64,000 nt of DNA from contig NZ_APNG01000001.1 in assembly GCF_040361255.1 (NCBI RefSeq), forward strand, positions 62,001-126,000, given 5' to 3'. Both the position numbers and the translations under genes were made by a program. The first letter of the stretch is position 1, and each line of letters starts with the position of its first letter. The notes below the pieces were generated by a model. It worked only from the letters and a program-made list of their open reading frames with translations. It was not told the DNA's origin and ran no database searches. Source of the DNA: Salinisphaera sp040361255 (GTDB lineage Bacteria > Pseudomonadota > Gammaproteobacteria > Nevskiales > Salinisphaeraceae). This document shows positions 9,339 to 17,518 of the stretch, one piece after another.

Positions 9339-9365
9339 ATATCGTTCAATCGGCGCGTTGCTTTA
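9339..9365 (-). promoter_or_regulatory. Candidate FliA (sigma-28) promoter of cheA-cheW
   Basis: On the minus strand TAAAG is followed, with 15 bases after TAAA, by AACGATAT. Five of eight positions match GCCGATAA, including CGATA. It lies in the 120-bp gap between motB and cheA, about 60 bases before the cheA start. An overlapping GCCGATT is too close to TAAA to be used as the -10 box. Confidence 0.45.
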
Positions 9366-9402
9366 GTGTTCGACCGAACATGAATTACGCTTACCCGCCC
9401 GT

Positions 9403-10359
9403 TTAGCCGGACTGGGCGTCTTTTTCCGAATCTTTGACCTTGACCATGGTTGTAGCGTCGCCGCTTTCGCTGCCCGACTGCGGCGCGGCGTCAGCCTCGG
9501 CTTCCGCAGACAGGGTTGTGGTCGGCGGCGCGCTTTCCTGCTCTATACGATGTTGTGCGTTTTCGTTGAGCACGAGAATGCTGATACGCCGGTTTGCCGG
9601 GGCGGCCGACGACTCGACGCCTGCCCGGCTCGCGGTCGCCGCCGCGCCGATGACGCGCAAGAGTTTGTCGGGCTGCATGCCGCCCTGAATGAGCGCACGC
9701 CGCGCCGCATTGGCGCGATCGGCCGATAACTCCCAGTTGCTGTAGCGCCGATCGCCGGTGGCAAAGCGCAGATCGTCGGTATGCCCGGTCAGCGTAATGG
9801 GGTTGGGAAATTCGTTGAGTTTGGGCCCGACCTTGGACAACACATCGCGAATATACGGGGCCAGCTCGGAACTGCCGAGCGCGAACATGGGCCGTTTATT
9901 GCTGTCGCTGATCTGAATGAGCAGGCCGTCTTCGACCACCTTGAGACTCAGCTGGGAGCTGAGCTCGTCAAGCGCCGGGTCGGCATGAATCATCGACTCC
10001 AGGCTGCGCTGCAGATCACGCAGCGGACGGTGGCTGGGCCGGTAATTGGTGGCATTGGGCGAGGTCAGTGATACCTCGCCTTCCGAATGCATGGGATCGT
10101 CGCCGCCGCCGGGAATAGCGCTGTTGCTGGCCGAGGCCTTGTCCCCGCCCATCATCGCGACCTTGAGCGGGGTCCGAAAGTACTCGCCGACTTCTTCGCG
10201 TTCGGCTGCACTCAAGCCCGACAACAGCCACATGACCAGAAAGAACGCCATCATTGCGGTCATGAAGTCGGCATAGGCGATCTTCCACGCCCCATGAGTG
10301 CCGTGATTCGCCGCCTTCTTGCGGCGGATGACGATCGGGCGTTTGTGTGCCTCGCTCAC
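9403..10359 (-). CDS. motB: Flagellar stator protein MotB
   Basis: MotB anchors the stator to peptidoglycan and forms the proton channel with MotA. The 318-residue protein has a basic N-terminus, one transmembrane helix (about 28-48) with the essential aspartate D31 in AYADFMTAMMAFFLVMWL, a plug and linker, and an OmpA-like peptidoglycan-binding domain with LTGHTDDLRF and NWELSADRANAARR. The last 50 residues are an acidic Ser/Ala/Glu-rich tail. The aspartate in this context suggests a proton-driven stator. It overlaps motA by four bases. Confidence 0.96.
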   Translation of the reverse strand: MSEAHKRPIVIRRKKAANHGTHGAWKIAYADFMTAMMAFFLVMWLLSGLSAAEREEVGEYFRTPLKVAMMGGDKASASNSAIPGGGDDPMHSEGEVSLTSPNATNYRPSHRPLRDLQRSLESMIHADPALDELSSQLSLKVVEDGLLIQISDSNKRPMFALGSSELAPYIRDVLSKVGPKLNEFPNPITLTGHTDDLRFATGDRRYSNWELSADRANAARRALIQGGMQPDKLLRVIGAAATASRAGVESSAAPANRRISILVLNENAQHRIEQESAPPTTTLSAEAEADAAPQSGSESGDATTMVKVKDSEKDAQSG

Positions 10360-11237
10360 GAGGACGCCTGGGCGGTCCCGCCGGATTTCACGCTGCGTAC
10401 GTGTTCTTCGAGCTCATTGAAGGACGGACGCTCGGACGAGAACAGCGCCTTGCGGCCGAACTCGATCGACAGCGGCGGCGCATAGCCATTGAGATTGGCC
10501 AGCAGCGTGACCTTCACGCTCTGCATGATCTTGACGACTTCCTCGACCTGCGAGCGCACGCGTGCAGCCAGCGGACTGACGAAACCGTAGGCCAACAGAA
10601 TGCCCAGGAAGGTACCCACCATGGCATGGGCGATCAGCGGGCCGATTTCCGACGGGTCGAGTGCGGCCGAGCCCAGCGCGTGGACCACGCCCATGACCGC
10701 TGCGACGATACCGAAGGCCGGCAACGAGTCGCCCATCGCCGCCAGACCGTGGGCCGGCACTTCCGCTTCGTGCTGGAAGGTTTCGATCTCGTGGTCCATC
10801 AACGCCTCGATCTCGAAGGCGTCCATGTTGCCGCTGATCATCAGGCGCAGATAATCGGTAAGAAAATCCATGATCAGCTTGTCTTCGACCAGCTTCGGAT
10901 AGGCGGAGAACAGCGTGCTTTCGCGCGGATTCTCGATATCCTGCTCGAGCGACATCATGCCCGACTGGCGTGCCTTGGCCAGCAGCAGGTAGAGCAGCGT
11001 CATCAGATCGACACAGATTTCCTTGGAATACTGCGAGCCGCGCAGCAGCTTGGGCAACACACGCACCGTGGCGCCGATTCCCTTGCCATTGTTCGCGGCC
11101 ACGAACGCGCCGATACCCGCGCCGAAGATGATCACCAGTTCCGCCGGCTGGTACAGCGCGCCCATATGCCCGCCGACCATGGCATAGCCGCCAAGCACGG
11201 ACCCGATGACGATGACGTAACCCAAGAATATAAGCAC
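10356..11237 (-). CDS. motA: Flagellar stator protein MotA
   Basis: MotA is the torque-generating stator subunit. The 293-residue protein has four membrane segments, a large cytoplasmic loop between the second and third (about 55-165) with charged residues including RQSG and EIETFQHEAEVP, and the conserved proline-containing segment GDSLPAFGIVAAVMGVVHAL. The start is GTG, preceded by GGGAAGGCGACA. It lies 125 bp after flhC, which repeats the flhDC-motAB order of enteric bacteria. Confidence 0.96.
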   Translation of the reverse strand: MLIFLGYVIVIGSVLGGYAMVGGHMGALYQPAELVIIFGAGIGAFVAANNGKGIGATVRVLPKLLRGSQYSKEICVDLMTLLYLLLAKARQSGMMSLEQDIENPRESTLFSAYPKLVEDKLIMDFLTDYLRLMISGNMDAFEIEALMDHEIETFQHEAEVPAHGLAAMGDSLPAFGIVAAVMGVVHALGSAALDPSEIGPLIAHAMVGTFLGILLAYGFVSPLAARVRSQVEEVVKIMQSVKVTLLANLNGYAPPLSIEFGRKALFSSERPSFNELEEHVRSVKSGGTAQASS

Positions 11238-11362
11238 TGTCGCCTTCCCTGATGGAGTGGCCGTAAAAACACGTAAACCCGCAATCTCTAGGAAGGGTTA
11301 GCGGCCGACAGGGCCAGAGCTTGAATGAATCGCTGGCGCCGGAAGGCGCAGACAGCGCGCGC

Positions 11363-11917
11363 TTATGCTTTCTTCTTGCGCTTTTTCGCGTTCTTGAGCG
11401 TCTTGCCGGCACGCGAGGGCGGCTGGCAGATTCCGCACACGAAATCCTGATCGAGGCTGTATGCACGATTGACGAACTTGCCGTGGCAGCGGTTGCATAC
11501 CGACAGCGTCATCATGTCGCTTTCGAAAAAGCGCACCAGCATCCACGCCCGGGTCAGGCTGAGCACCGGCTTGCCGTCATCCTGCAATGGCGTCTGCTCG
11601 TTATACAGACGATAGGCGTTGACCACCGCTTCCATGCGGCTGCGCTCCTTGCGCCGGCGCAGGTAGCAGTAGGTGTTGTAGAACAGCGACGAATGGATGT
11701 TGGGCAGCCAGGTGACATACCAGTCGGTCGAAAACGGCAGCATGCCCTTGGGCGGCGAGACACCGTGGATTTCCTTGTACAGATTGATTAACCGACGACG
11801 ACTGATATCGGTTTCGGTCTGCAGTACCTGCAGGCGTGCGCCGAGCTCGATGAGCTCGATGGCCAGCCCGATCTGCTTGGCCTCGTCTATAACGCTTTTG
11901 TTCGTCGTTGGACTCAT
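11363..11917 (-). CDS. flhC: Flagellar master regulator subunit FlhC
   Basis: FlhC is the DNA-binding partner of FlhD in the FlhD4C2 activator of early flagellar genes. The 184-residue protein has the helical FlhC fold and, near the end, the zinc-binding cysteines CNRC and CGIC (about residues 140-164). The tail is highly basic (KNAKKRKKKA). It begins 12 bp after flhD ends, so the two form an operon. Its presence here makes a class 1/2/3 flagellar hierarchy likely. Confidence 0.95.
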   Translation of the reverse strand: MSPTTNKSVIDEAKQIGLAIELIELGARLQVLQTETDISRRRLINLYKEIHGVSPPKGMLPFSTDWYVTWLPNIHSSLFYNTYCYLRRRKERSRMEAVVNAYRLYNEQTPLQDDGKPVLSLTRAWMLVRFFESDMMTLSVCNRCHGKFVNRAYSLDQDFVCGICQPPSRAGKTLKNAKKRKKKA

Positions 11918-11929
11918 GCGGCTCGTCGA

Positions 11930-12388
11930 TTACCCTTCGCCGCTACCGTTTTTACGCTGCGCCTCGCGGTCGGCCTCGCGACGCGGCTGACCACGACGTG
12001 CCGGGGCATCGGCCTCGTCCGGACCGTCCGTGCTACGCCGGTCGCCGGCCGCGCGTCGTTCACCGGTACGACGATCGCTCTTTCGCTTGTTCTGCGACGA
12101 CAGCAGAATCCCGGCATGCAGGCGGCGCATATCGTCGTCACGCGGCGCATCGATCAGCGCGAACAGCTGGTCGGCGCTATCGAGTGAAAAATGGCATAGC
12201 AACTGGTTGCAACGGGCCAGCTTCGCGAGATCGGCTACCGGGATCTGGCTGAGCAGGTCGGCCATGTCCTCGTCGATCTTCAGGCGAAACATCGCCAGCT
12301 CGCGATCGGTATTGATCAGCCGCTGCATCAGAATCAGATAGGACAGATTCAGATCGCGGACGTCATCGAGTAGATGATCAACACTCAT
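11930..12388 (-). CDS. flhD: Flagellar master regulator subunit FlhD with basic/acidic C-terminal tail
   Basis: FlhD partners FlhC as master activator. Residues 1 to about 105 follow the family (LNLSYLILMQRLINTDRELAMFRL, then LAKLARCNQLLCHF and a conserved IDAPRDDDMRRLHAGILL end). E. coli FlhD is about 116-119 residues; this one is 152. The extra C-terminal part, from about 106, is almost only Arg, Asp, Glu, Gly and Ala and looks disordered. The ATG has a GGGAG site seven bases upstream. About 360 bp of relatively AT-rich upstream DNA would hold its promoter. Confidence 0.9.
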   Translation of the reverse strand: MSVDHLLDDVRDLNLSYLILMQRLINTDRELAMFRLKIDEDMADLLSQIPVADLAKLARCNQLLCHFSLDSADQLFALIDAPRDDDMRRLHAGILLSSQNKRKSDRRTGERRAAGDRRSTDGPDEADAPARRGQPRREADREAQRKNGSGEG

Positions 12389-12748
12389 TTTATCTCCCCT
12401 ACCAAAACGCCCGTCGCTAACAAGCGTACCGTGAAACGGGCAGCAGACGTCGCGAAAGCCTGCCGTGAAACGACAGCGTTACCCGTACTGACGGCGCGTC
12501 ACCCTCGTGCGCCGGCCGGGCAGGCCCGAACCGCTGTAAGCCTGTGTTTTCCGTCTCGAAAGAATGCCCGCCTCTCGGTGCCTTTTCTGAAACGCCGTAT
12601 CTTTAAAAATGCAACAGCGCGTGGGAAAAAGCAAAGACACAGCGTATCGCACTGTCGTCGATTAACGACATTCCTTTATTCTATATTGGATTGTGCGCGA
12701 TTGATACGAACGAAATGTGAACGTTACGCCGCAGTGTTGCGCTCGATT
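12389..12748. other. flhDC upstream regulatory region
   Basis: About 360 bases with no convincing gene. The part from about 12590 to 12720 is clearly richer in A+T than the flanks, as expected for the promoter of a master operon. I could not assign a specific -35/-10 pair with confidence. Confidence 0.5.
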
Positions 12749-13045
12749 CTACGATTTCGCGTCAGCAGCGTTTTCCAGCCGGTAGACCCATGCCAGCAGT
12801 TCCGCCACGGCCACATAGAGTTCGGGGGGAATACGATCGTCCAGATCGACACGCATGAGCAGACGGACCAGCTCGGGCGAGCGGTGTACGTGCAGGCCGT
12901 GTTTTTCGGCCCGATCCATGATGGATTGCGCGATATCGCCATAACCCTTGGCGACCACGCGTGGCGCGTCATCCTGTTCGGCATAGCGCAGGGCGACGAC
13001 GCTGGCGCGTTCGTCGCGGGACTGAGAGCGATCGACAGCACTCAT
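12749..13045 (-). CDS. FlhB C-terminal-domain paralogue (EscU/YscU/HrcU-type)
   Basis: This 98-residue protein aligns by eye to the C-terminal part of FlhB encoded at 1017-2165: ALRYAEQDDAPRVVAKG against ALSYRDGEMNAPRVVAKG, and ELYVAVAELLAWVYRLE against ALYTAVAEVLAWVFQLK. It has no membrane segments and no NPTH autocleavage motif. Stand-alone FlhB-like cytoplasmic domains are known in several bacteria, often beside fliK. They are thought to influence export switching. Here the ATG overlaps the end of the FliK-like gene by four bases, which fits a role in hook-length control. Confidence 0.9.
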   Translation of the reverse strand: MSAVDRSQSRDERASVVALRYAEQDDAPRVVAKGYGDIAQSIMDRAEKHGLHVHRSPELVRLLMRVDLDDRIPPELYVAVAELLAWVYRLENAADAKS

Positions 13046-14181
13046 TCGACCGCTTCCTCGATAAGTTCGACATGGGCACGATCGAAACCGGCCTGTTCGA
13101 ACCGCGCCTTCAGTTCGCCGGTGGCGGGCGCGAGTGTGGCCGCGCCCTGCGCGCTCGAAGCAAAGGCATAAACCTCGATCGCCCCACCGGCGAGATTGAG
13201 CGCGATCTCCACCGGCCCGAGACGCGGCAACTCCAGACGCAGGCGGGTCGAAAACGACGCCTCGCCTTGCTCGTCCTGGCCGCGTCGCGGCGTACCGTCA
13301 TCGCCGTGCTCATGGATCTCCCATTGCATGTCGACGCCGGGCCAGGCATCACCGTGCCAGCGAAAGACCGAATTGCTCAGCACATCCAGCTGCTGGCGAA
13401 CCACCGATAGCAGACGCTCGTCGACGACATCGCCGCGCGCACCTTCACCGCGCGCCTGGGCGGCCGCCGTATCGAACGTACCCGGGGCCAGCAACGCGTT
13501 GGCGCTGGCATTCGCCAAACTCTGGCGCGTGTTCGTGGCAGGCGCATGGGTCGACGACGCCCGCGCATCGCCCTGCGAGGCCGGATTGTGCGACTTCTGA
13601 TTCTGCGGCTCCTGCAGCAGTTCGGCGAGCGGTCGCTGGCCATCGAACCACTTGCTCAGATGGGATTCGTAGAACAACCCGCTGTGTGCGACCTGCTGAC
13701 CGAGAATAGCCGCCAGAATGGGCGTGGCCGGCACCCGGGCGGCACCGAAAAGCGCGGCTGCATGCGCAGGCGTGGTATGGGCCACCGGCGCCGGGCGACG
13801 TGCGAGCAGCGACGCAATCAAGCCGCCCTCGCGGCTGAACTGGGCGCGGGCGGACTCGGCATGAGGCCCCGCCGGCGGCTGCTTGGCCGCCGGCAGATAA
13901 CGCGTGCCGGTCGCGATCTCGCGCGCGCCGGGCTGTTCGCCCGTACGACGCGCGCCGCCGCCCTGGGTGGACAGATCGGCCTCACCCGAGCCGCGTGCAC
14001 GCGTGGCATCGGCCCCGGTGCCCGGCGTCGGCCGATCGAAGCCGTCGGTGCGTACGCTGACCACCGGATCCACCGGCCCGAGCGGGATATTGACCCGCGC
14101 ACCGGTAAAACGCGCCATGTCCGCACGGCGCCCTAACACCTGCGGCAACAGCGTATCGAGCATCGGCGTGATCGTGCTCAC
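13042..14181 (-). CDS. fliK: Flagellar hook-length control protein FliK-like
   Basis: FliK measures hook length and triggers FlhB to switch export substrates. The 379-residue protein is mostly disordered and Ala/Arg/Gly/Pro-rich up to about 250. A globular C-terminal domain follows, with a conserved pattern of strands (STRLRLELPRLGPVEIALNL, then IEVYAFASS) ending in an FEQAGFDRAHVELIEE-like segment typical of Flg_hook domains. The frame opens with GTG at 14181; an ATG six codons later is also possible. It is coupled to the FlhB-like gene behind it. Confidence 0.8.
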   Translation of the reverse strand: MSTITPMLDTLLPQVLGRRADMARFTGARVNIPLGPVDPVVSVRTDGFDRPTPGTGADATRARGSGEADLSTQGGGARRTGEQPGAREIATGTRYLPAAKQPPAGPHAESARAQFSREGGLIASLLARRPAPVAHTTPAHAAALFGAARVPATPILAAILGQQVAHSGLFYESHLSKWFDGQRPLAELLQEPQNQKSHNPASQGDARASSTHAPATNTRQSLANASANALLAPGTFDTAAAQARGEGARGDVVDERLLSVVRQQLDVLSNSVFRWHGDAWPGVDMQWEIHEHGDDGTPRRGQDEQGEASFSTRLRLELPRLGPVEIALNLAGGAIEVYAFASSAQGAATLAPATGELKARFEQAGFDRAHVELIEEAVE

Positions 14182-14208
14182 GGTCGCCTATCTATCTTTA
14201 AATGCTGA

Positions 14209-14550
14209 CTAGCAGACCGCGTTCTTTTCATACGCGTTTTTGACCCGCCGCTGGGAACGCGCCTGAGAAAGCGCGCCCGACAACTCGTCCATACGCTGCT
14301 GGAGCCGTTCGCGCAGTTCCTGTTCGCTGGCCGCGATCTGGATCAGTACGGCGCGCTTGGCTTCACGAAACGCATCGTTGACGGCCACGTCGTATTCGAT
14401 ATTCATCAGCGCTTCCACCTGACACAGGTGTTCGCTTTTCATTTCGACCAGATTTTCCCACTCGCCTGCAACCGCGATCTCGATCATCTTCTTGTTGAGA
14501 TCGAGAAGCGCACAATAGCCGGCGACGATATCCTGCTGCTGCTGGTTCAT
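14209..14550 (-). CDS. fliT: FliT-like flagellar export chaperone
   Basis: A 113-residue helical protein beginning MNQQQQDIVAGYCALLDLNKKMIEIA. Position directly after fliS, size and all-helical heptad-like composition fit FliT, the chaperone of the cap protein FliD, which in enterics also inhibits FlhDC. Sequence conservation in this family is low, so the call rests partly on context. A TTG at 14559 would overlap the fliS stop, but the ATG at 14550, preceded by GAGGGAC, is the better start. The C-terminus is basic (QRRVKNAYEKNAVC). Confidence 0.75.
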   Translation of the reverse strand: MNQQQQDIVAGYCALLDLNKKMIEIAVAGEWENLVEMKSEHLCQVEALMNIEYDVAVNDAFREAKRAVLIQIAASEQELRERLQQRMDELSGALSQARSQRRVKNAYEKNAVC

Positions 14551-14555
14551 GTCCC

Positions 14556-15017
14556 TCAAGCCTGTTGTAGTGCGTAAGCCGAAGCGGTCGCGGCCGTGGG
14601 CGCGGCACTGGCCGTCGCCGGGGCGGCACCGTTACCGATCTGTTTCCAGGCCGAACCAATGTCGTCGAGCAGCGTATCCACGTGCGCGATCAGCGCGGTA
14701 TCGCTCTTGATGTTGGCCCGGATCAGGGTACGGGTCATGTAATCGTATAGCGAATCCAGCCGTTCGGCGATCTCGCCGCCGCGCTCGATATCGAGCGCGG
14801 CACGCAGGCCGAGTTCGATGATATCGATCGCCTTGGACAACGCCTGGCCCTTGCCAGCGGAATCGCCTTGCGAAATAGCCCACTGGGCCCGCCCGAGGGC
14901 GCTGCGCGCGCCGTCGAACAGCAGCACGATCAATTGATGCGGGCTCGCGCTCATTGCGGCGGTTTCGACGCCGAGAGTCTTGTAAGCGCTTGCGGCACGG
15001 TTTGCGTAAGAAGCCAT
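14556..15017 (-). CDS. fliS: Flagellin export chaperone FliS
   Basis: FliS binds the flagellin C-terminus and keeps it export-competent. The 153-residue protein shows the family core: YKTLGVETAAMSASPHQLIVLLFDGA, GKGQALSKAIDIIELGLRAALD and YDYMTRTLIRAN. The last 25 residues are an Ala/Thr-rich tail beyond the usual four-helix bundle. It lies 31 bp after fliD. No flagellin gene is visible in this window, so its client must be encoded elsewhere. Confidence 0.94.
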   Translation of the reverse strand: MASYANRAASAYKTLGVETAAMSASPHQLIVLLFDGARSALGRAQWAISQGDSAGKGQALSKAIDIIELGLRAALDIERGGEIAERLDSLYDYMTRTLIRANIKSDTALIAHVDTLLDDIGSAWKQIGNGAAPATASAAPTAATASAYALQQA

Positions 15018-15048
15018 GAGCGTTCCTTGCCTTTAGTGTCTGTTTTGA

Positions 15049-16458
15049 CTAATCGCCCTGATTGCTGAGCGACTTGAATTGCTGAGTGAGGTAATTACTG
15101 GTCGAGTTGATCGACGCCATCAGCGAGTCGAGCTGGACGAACTGCTTCTGATAGCGTGCGATGGTCGCGTCGATCGACTCCTGCTCGCGCTCCATGCGGT
15201 CGCCGAGCCTGTCGATACGCTGTTTCATGCCATCGCTGGCGGACTGCAACAGGCCGTTGTCACCGGCCACGGCATCGAGCGTGGATACCAGCACCTGCGA
15301 CAGGCCGTCATTGCCGTCACTGCCGGCCATCAGCTGCCCGACATCGGCGAGATTGTTCGCCAGCGCCTCGTCGAGCGCTTCGTCGTCGATTTCCATGGTG
15401 CCGTCGCGCTGCAGACTGATGCCGATTTCGGCCAGCCCCGAGAACGTGCCGCCACTGATCGGCGTGTTCAGCGCACCGCGCACGCGTGTTTCGGCGGTAC
15501 GCGCCGTCGAGTCGCCCAGCAGCACGCCGCTGATTTCTTTTTCCGCATCGAAGGCAGTGAGCTTGTCCGAAATCGAGTTGACGCTGTTGTAGGCCTTGAC
15601 GAACTTCTGCAGCGCCGACTTCACGGCATCGGTGTCGCGCGTGGCGGTCAGCGATTGCGGCTCGGTGGTGGTTTTGGACAGCGTCAGGGTGACCCCGGCA
15701 ATGGCCTCTTCCACACGGTTGGTCTGGCTGACGACGGCAATCCCGTTGACCGAGAGCTGGGCGTCGCGCGCGGCGACAGTTTCACTCATCGCGCCGCTGC
15801 CCGCGGCGCTGTCGTAATCGAGCAGATCCGCCAGCGGCGTGGAGCCGTCGTCATTGTTTTCTGCCACGCTCACCGAAATCTGCGAGTCGGTACCGGTGGT
15901 ATTGGAAGACAACACCAGCCGGTAGGGCGTGCCGCTGCCATCATTGACGATCGAGGCATTAACGCCGATATCGGCAGCGTTGATCGCATCGCGAATGCCG
16001 GACAGGCTGCTGTCGGCGGCGTCGAGCTCGATATCCACGGTTTCGCTGACGTTACCGGCGCTATTGCCCAGCGACAGCGTGATCGTGCCGCCGTTGCCGA
16101 TCTGCTCGTCTACGCTGGCCTGGCCGGCGCTGACCAGCGACTGGCTGCGGGCCAGCTGATCGACTTCGATGCTGTAGCTGCCCGGGTCGGCCTTTTCGCT
16201 GGCCACGGCGCTAAACGCGTCGCCCTCGACGCTGGTCTTGACGCCTTCGTAAAGACTGGCCTTGCCCAGCGCTTCGGCCGCGGACTGAAAATTGGCGAAG
16301 CTGCTTTGCAGCGTGCCATAGGCCGAGAACTTGGTGTTATAGCTACTGGCCTGTTTTTGCAGCGGAACCAGACGCTGCTGCTCGGACGTACGAAGCCCGT
16401 CCAGCAGCGAGCTCAGATCCAGTCCCGAGCCAATTCCTAGTGACGATGTAAGTGCCAT
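15049..16458 (-). CDS. fliD: Flagellar filament cap protein FliD
   Basis: FliD (HAP2) caps the filament and inserts flagellin subunits. The chosen ATG gives 469 residues starting MALTSSLGIGSGLDLSSLLD, the standard N-terminus; a longer frame adds 11 residues without a ribosome site. The N-terminal coiled-coil domain, a central variable D2/D3 region with several SLxGIRDAIN-type segments, and a C-terminal coiled coil (RMEREQESIDATIARYQKQF) are all visible. A close match to the FliA -10 box lies about 50 bases upstream. First gene of fliD-fliS-fliT-fliK-flhB-like. Confidence 0.95.
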   Translation of the reverse strand: MALTSSLGIGSGLDLSSLLDGLRTSEQQRLVPLQKQASSYNTKFSAYGTLQSSFANFQSAAEALGKASLYEGVKTSVEGDAFSAVASEKADPGSYSIEVDQLARSQSLVSAGQASVDEQIGNGGTITLSLGNSAGNVSETVDIELDAADSSLSGIRDAINAADIGVNASIVNDGSGTPYRLVLSSNTTGTDSQISVSVAENNDDGSTPLADLLDYDSAAGSGAMSETVAARDAQLSVNGIAVVSQTNRVEEAIAGVTLTLSKTTTEPQSLTATRDTDAVKSALQKFVKAYNSVNSISDKLTAFDAEKEISGVLLGDSTARTAETRVRGALNTPISGGTFSGLAEIGISLQRDGTMEIDDEALDEALANNLADVGQLMAGSDGNDGLSQVLVSTLDAVAGDNGLLQSASDGMKQRIDRLGDRMEREQESIDATIARYQKQFVQLDSLMASINSTSNYLTQQFKSLSNQGD

Positions 16459-16509
16459 GGCATACCTGCGAATAACGCCTGCTCGATACAACGAGCGTGG
16501 TTGCAGTGC

Positions 16510-16537
16510 CTATCGGCGCCGGGTCACGAATCCTTTA
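16510..16537 (-). promoter_or_regulatory. Candidate FliA (sigma-28) promoter of fliD
   Basis: The minus strand carries TAAAGG, 16 bases after TAAA, and then GCCGATAG. Seven of eight -10 positions match the sigma-28 consensus GCCGATAA. The spacing is one base longer than the usual 15. Confidence 0.6.
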
Positions 16538-16602
16538 ATGCATAAGCCAGGAAAAGAAAACTTTTTTCGGCCCGTTTTTCGCGAGCCTTGCCACGACGAT
16601 GT

Positions 16603-16992
16603 TTACGGTGCCGTGGACCAGCTGCGTCCCGGCTTTTCGGCCTGCTGGCCATCGGGGCATTCGATCGTACGCGTGGCATAGGTACGCCCGCTTTCGCCGC
16701 TACACACGGTGGCACGATCCGGTTCGCCGTCGTAGCCATGCAGCCGATAGTTGTCGGGCAGATAATTCGACGGCCAGCGCTCGTTTTCCGGCGCCATGTA
16801 GATCTCGAGTTCGGGCGCTGGATAGCCGTACCCGTGGCGAGACGGCGCATGATGCGTGCCCTGGCCGGCGTGATTCGTGCCTGCATCAGGCGGTGGCGCG
16901 CCTGCGGCCTGGGCCCAGACCGGCGGGACGGCCATCGCTATGACGAATATCAGCGCGCCCGCGCCGGCCAGAGTGGGATTGATGCGTTTCAT
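16603..16992 (-). CDS. Small secreted protein of unknown function
   Basis: The 129-residue product starts MKRINPTLAGAGALIFVIAM and has a typical Sec signal peptide ending near AQAAGA. The mature part has a His/Gly-rich stretch (about 40-60), then ELEIYMAPENERWPSNYLPDNYRLHGYDGEPD, and two cysteines late in the protein (VCSGESGR and IECPDG), which could form one disulfide. It ends in a Ser/Thr/Pro tail. I do not recognise a family. It is separated from fliD by more than 140 bp and a sigma-28-like site, so it is probably not part of the flagellar operon. Confidence 0.6.
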   Translation of the reverse strand: MKRINPTLAGAGALIFVIAMAVPPVWAQAAGAPPPDAGTNHAGQGTHHAPSRHGYGYPAPELEIYMAPENERWPSNYLPDNYRLHGYDGEPDRATVCSGESGRTYATRTIECPDGQQAEKPGRSWSTAP

Positions 16993-17107
16993 CCTGGATT
17001 TAACGGCCGCGACATTCCGATTCTTGAGCACAGCCGGCGTAGCCCAGGATCGACAGCCTGCATGCCATGGGCGCACGAAACGGGGCCGTGCGCAGGCACC
17101 TAAGCGC

Positions 17108-17518
17108 TCAACGCTTGTCGCGCGGCGTGTCCGAGTCCTGTTGTTCACGCCACTCCTCGAGGCTTTCGCTGTGTTTCTTCGGCCCGGGAGCGAACAGCCC
17201 GGAAACCGTACGCCCCAGATTGCGGTTGAATGCGCGCACGTTGTTGTAAAAGCCTTCGCCGGTTTGCTGCTTGCCGAACCAGCTGGAGATCGTACGATGC
17301 GCGGTCTGCAGGCCCACGGTGCCGGTATCCACGGCCTGTTCCACGCTTTCCTGGCGGCGCCGGAAGCGCTGGCGCGCACCCACCAGCAGGCCGGCATCGC
17401 CGTAGCCGGCGGCGAGCACACGAAAACGCTCGCCCGCGTCAGTAACGGCCATGTTCAGCCGGACCGCTGCCACGAGCACGGCCACGAACGCAACGATAAC
17501 GGCGGCGATGACGATCAT
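17108..17518 (-). CDS. Membrane-anchored protein of unknown function
   Basis: A 136-residue protein with one N-terminal transmembrane helix (about residues 2-22) followed by a soluble region rich in Arg and Gln (RQRFRRRQESVEQAVDTGTVG). The tail is charged (HSESLEEWREQQDSDTPRDKR). No catalytic motif is visible and I do not recognise the family. Its ATG overlaps the stop of the upstream gene at 17515-17518, so the two are translationally coupled and probably act together at the inner membrane. Confidence 0.6.
   Translation of the reverse strand: MIVIAAVIVAFVAVLVAAVRLNMAVTDAGERFRVLAAGYGDAGLLVGARQRFRRRQESVEQAVDTGTVGLQTAHRTISSWFGKQQTGEGFYNNVRAFNRNLGRTVSGLFAPGPKKHSESLEEWREQQDSDTPRDKR

Noticed and set aside
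16603..17421. A 272-residue reading of the secreted protein
   Set aside because: The first half is an out-of-frame shadow of the neighbouring membrane-protein gene; the signal peptide starts at the ATG at 16992.
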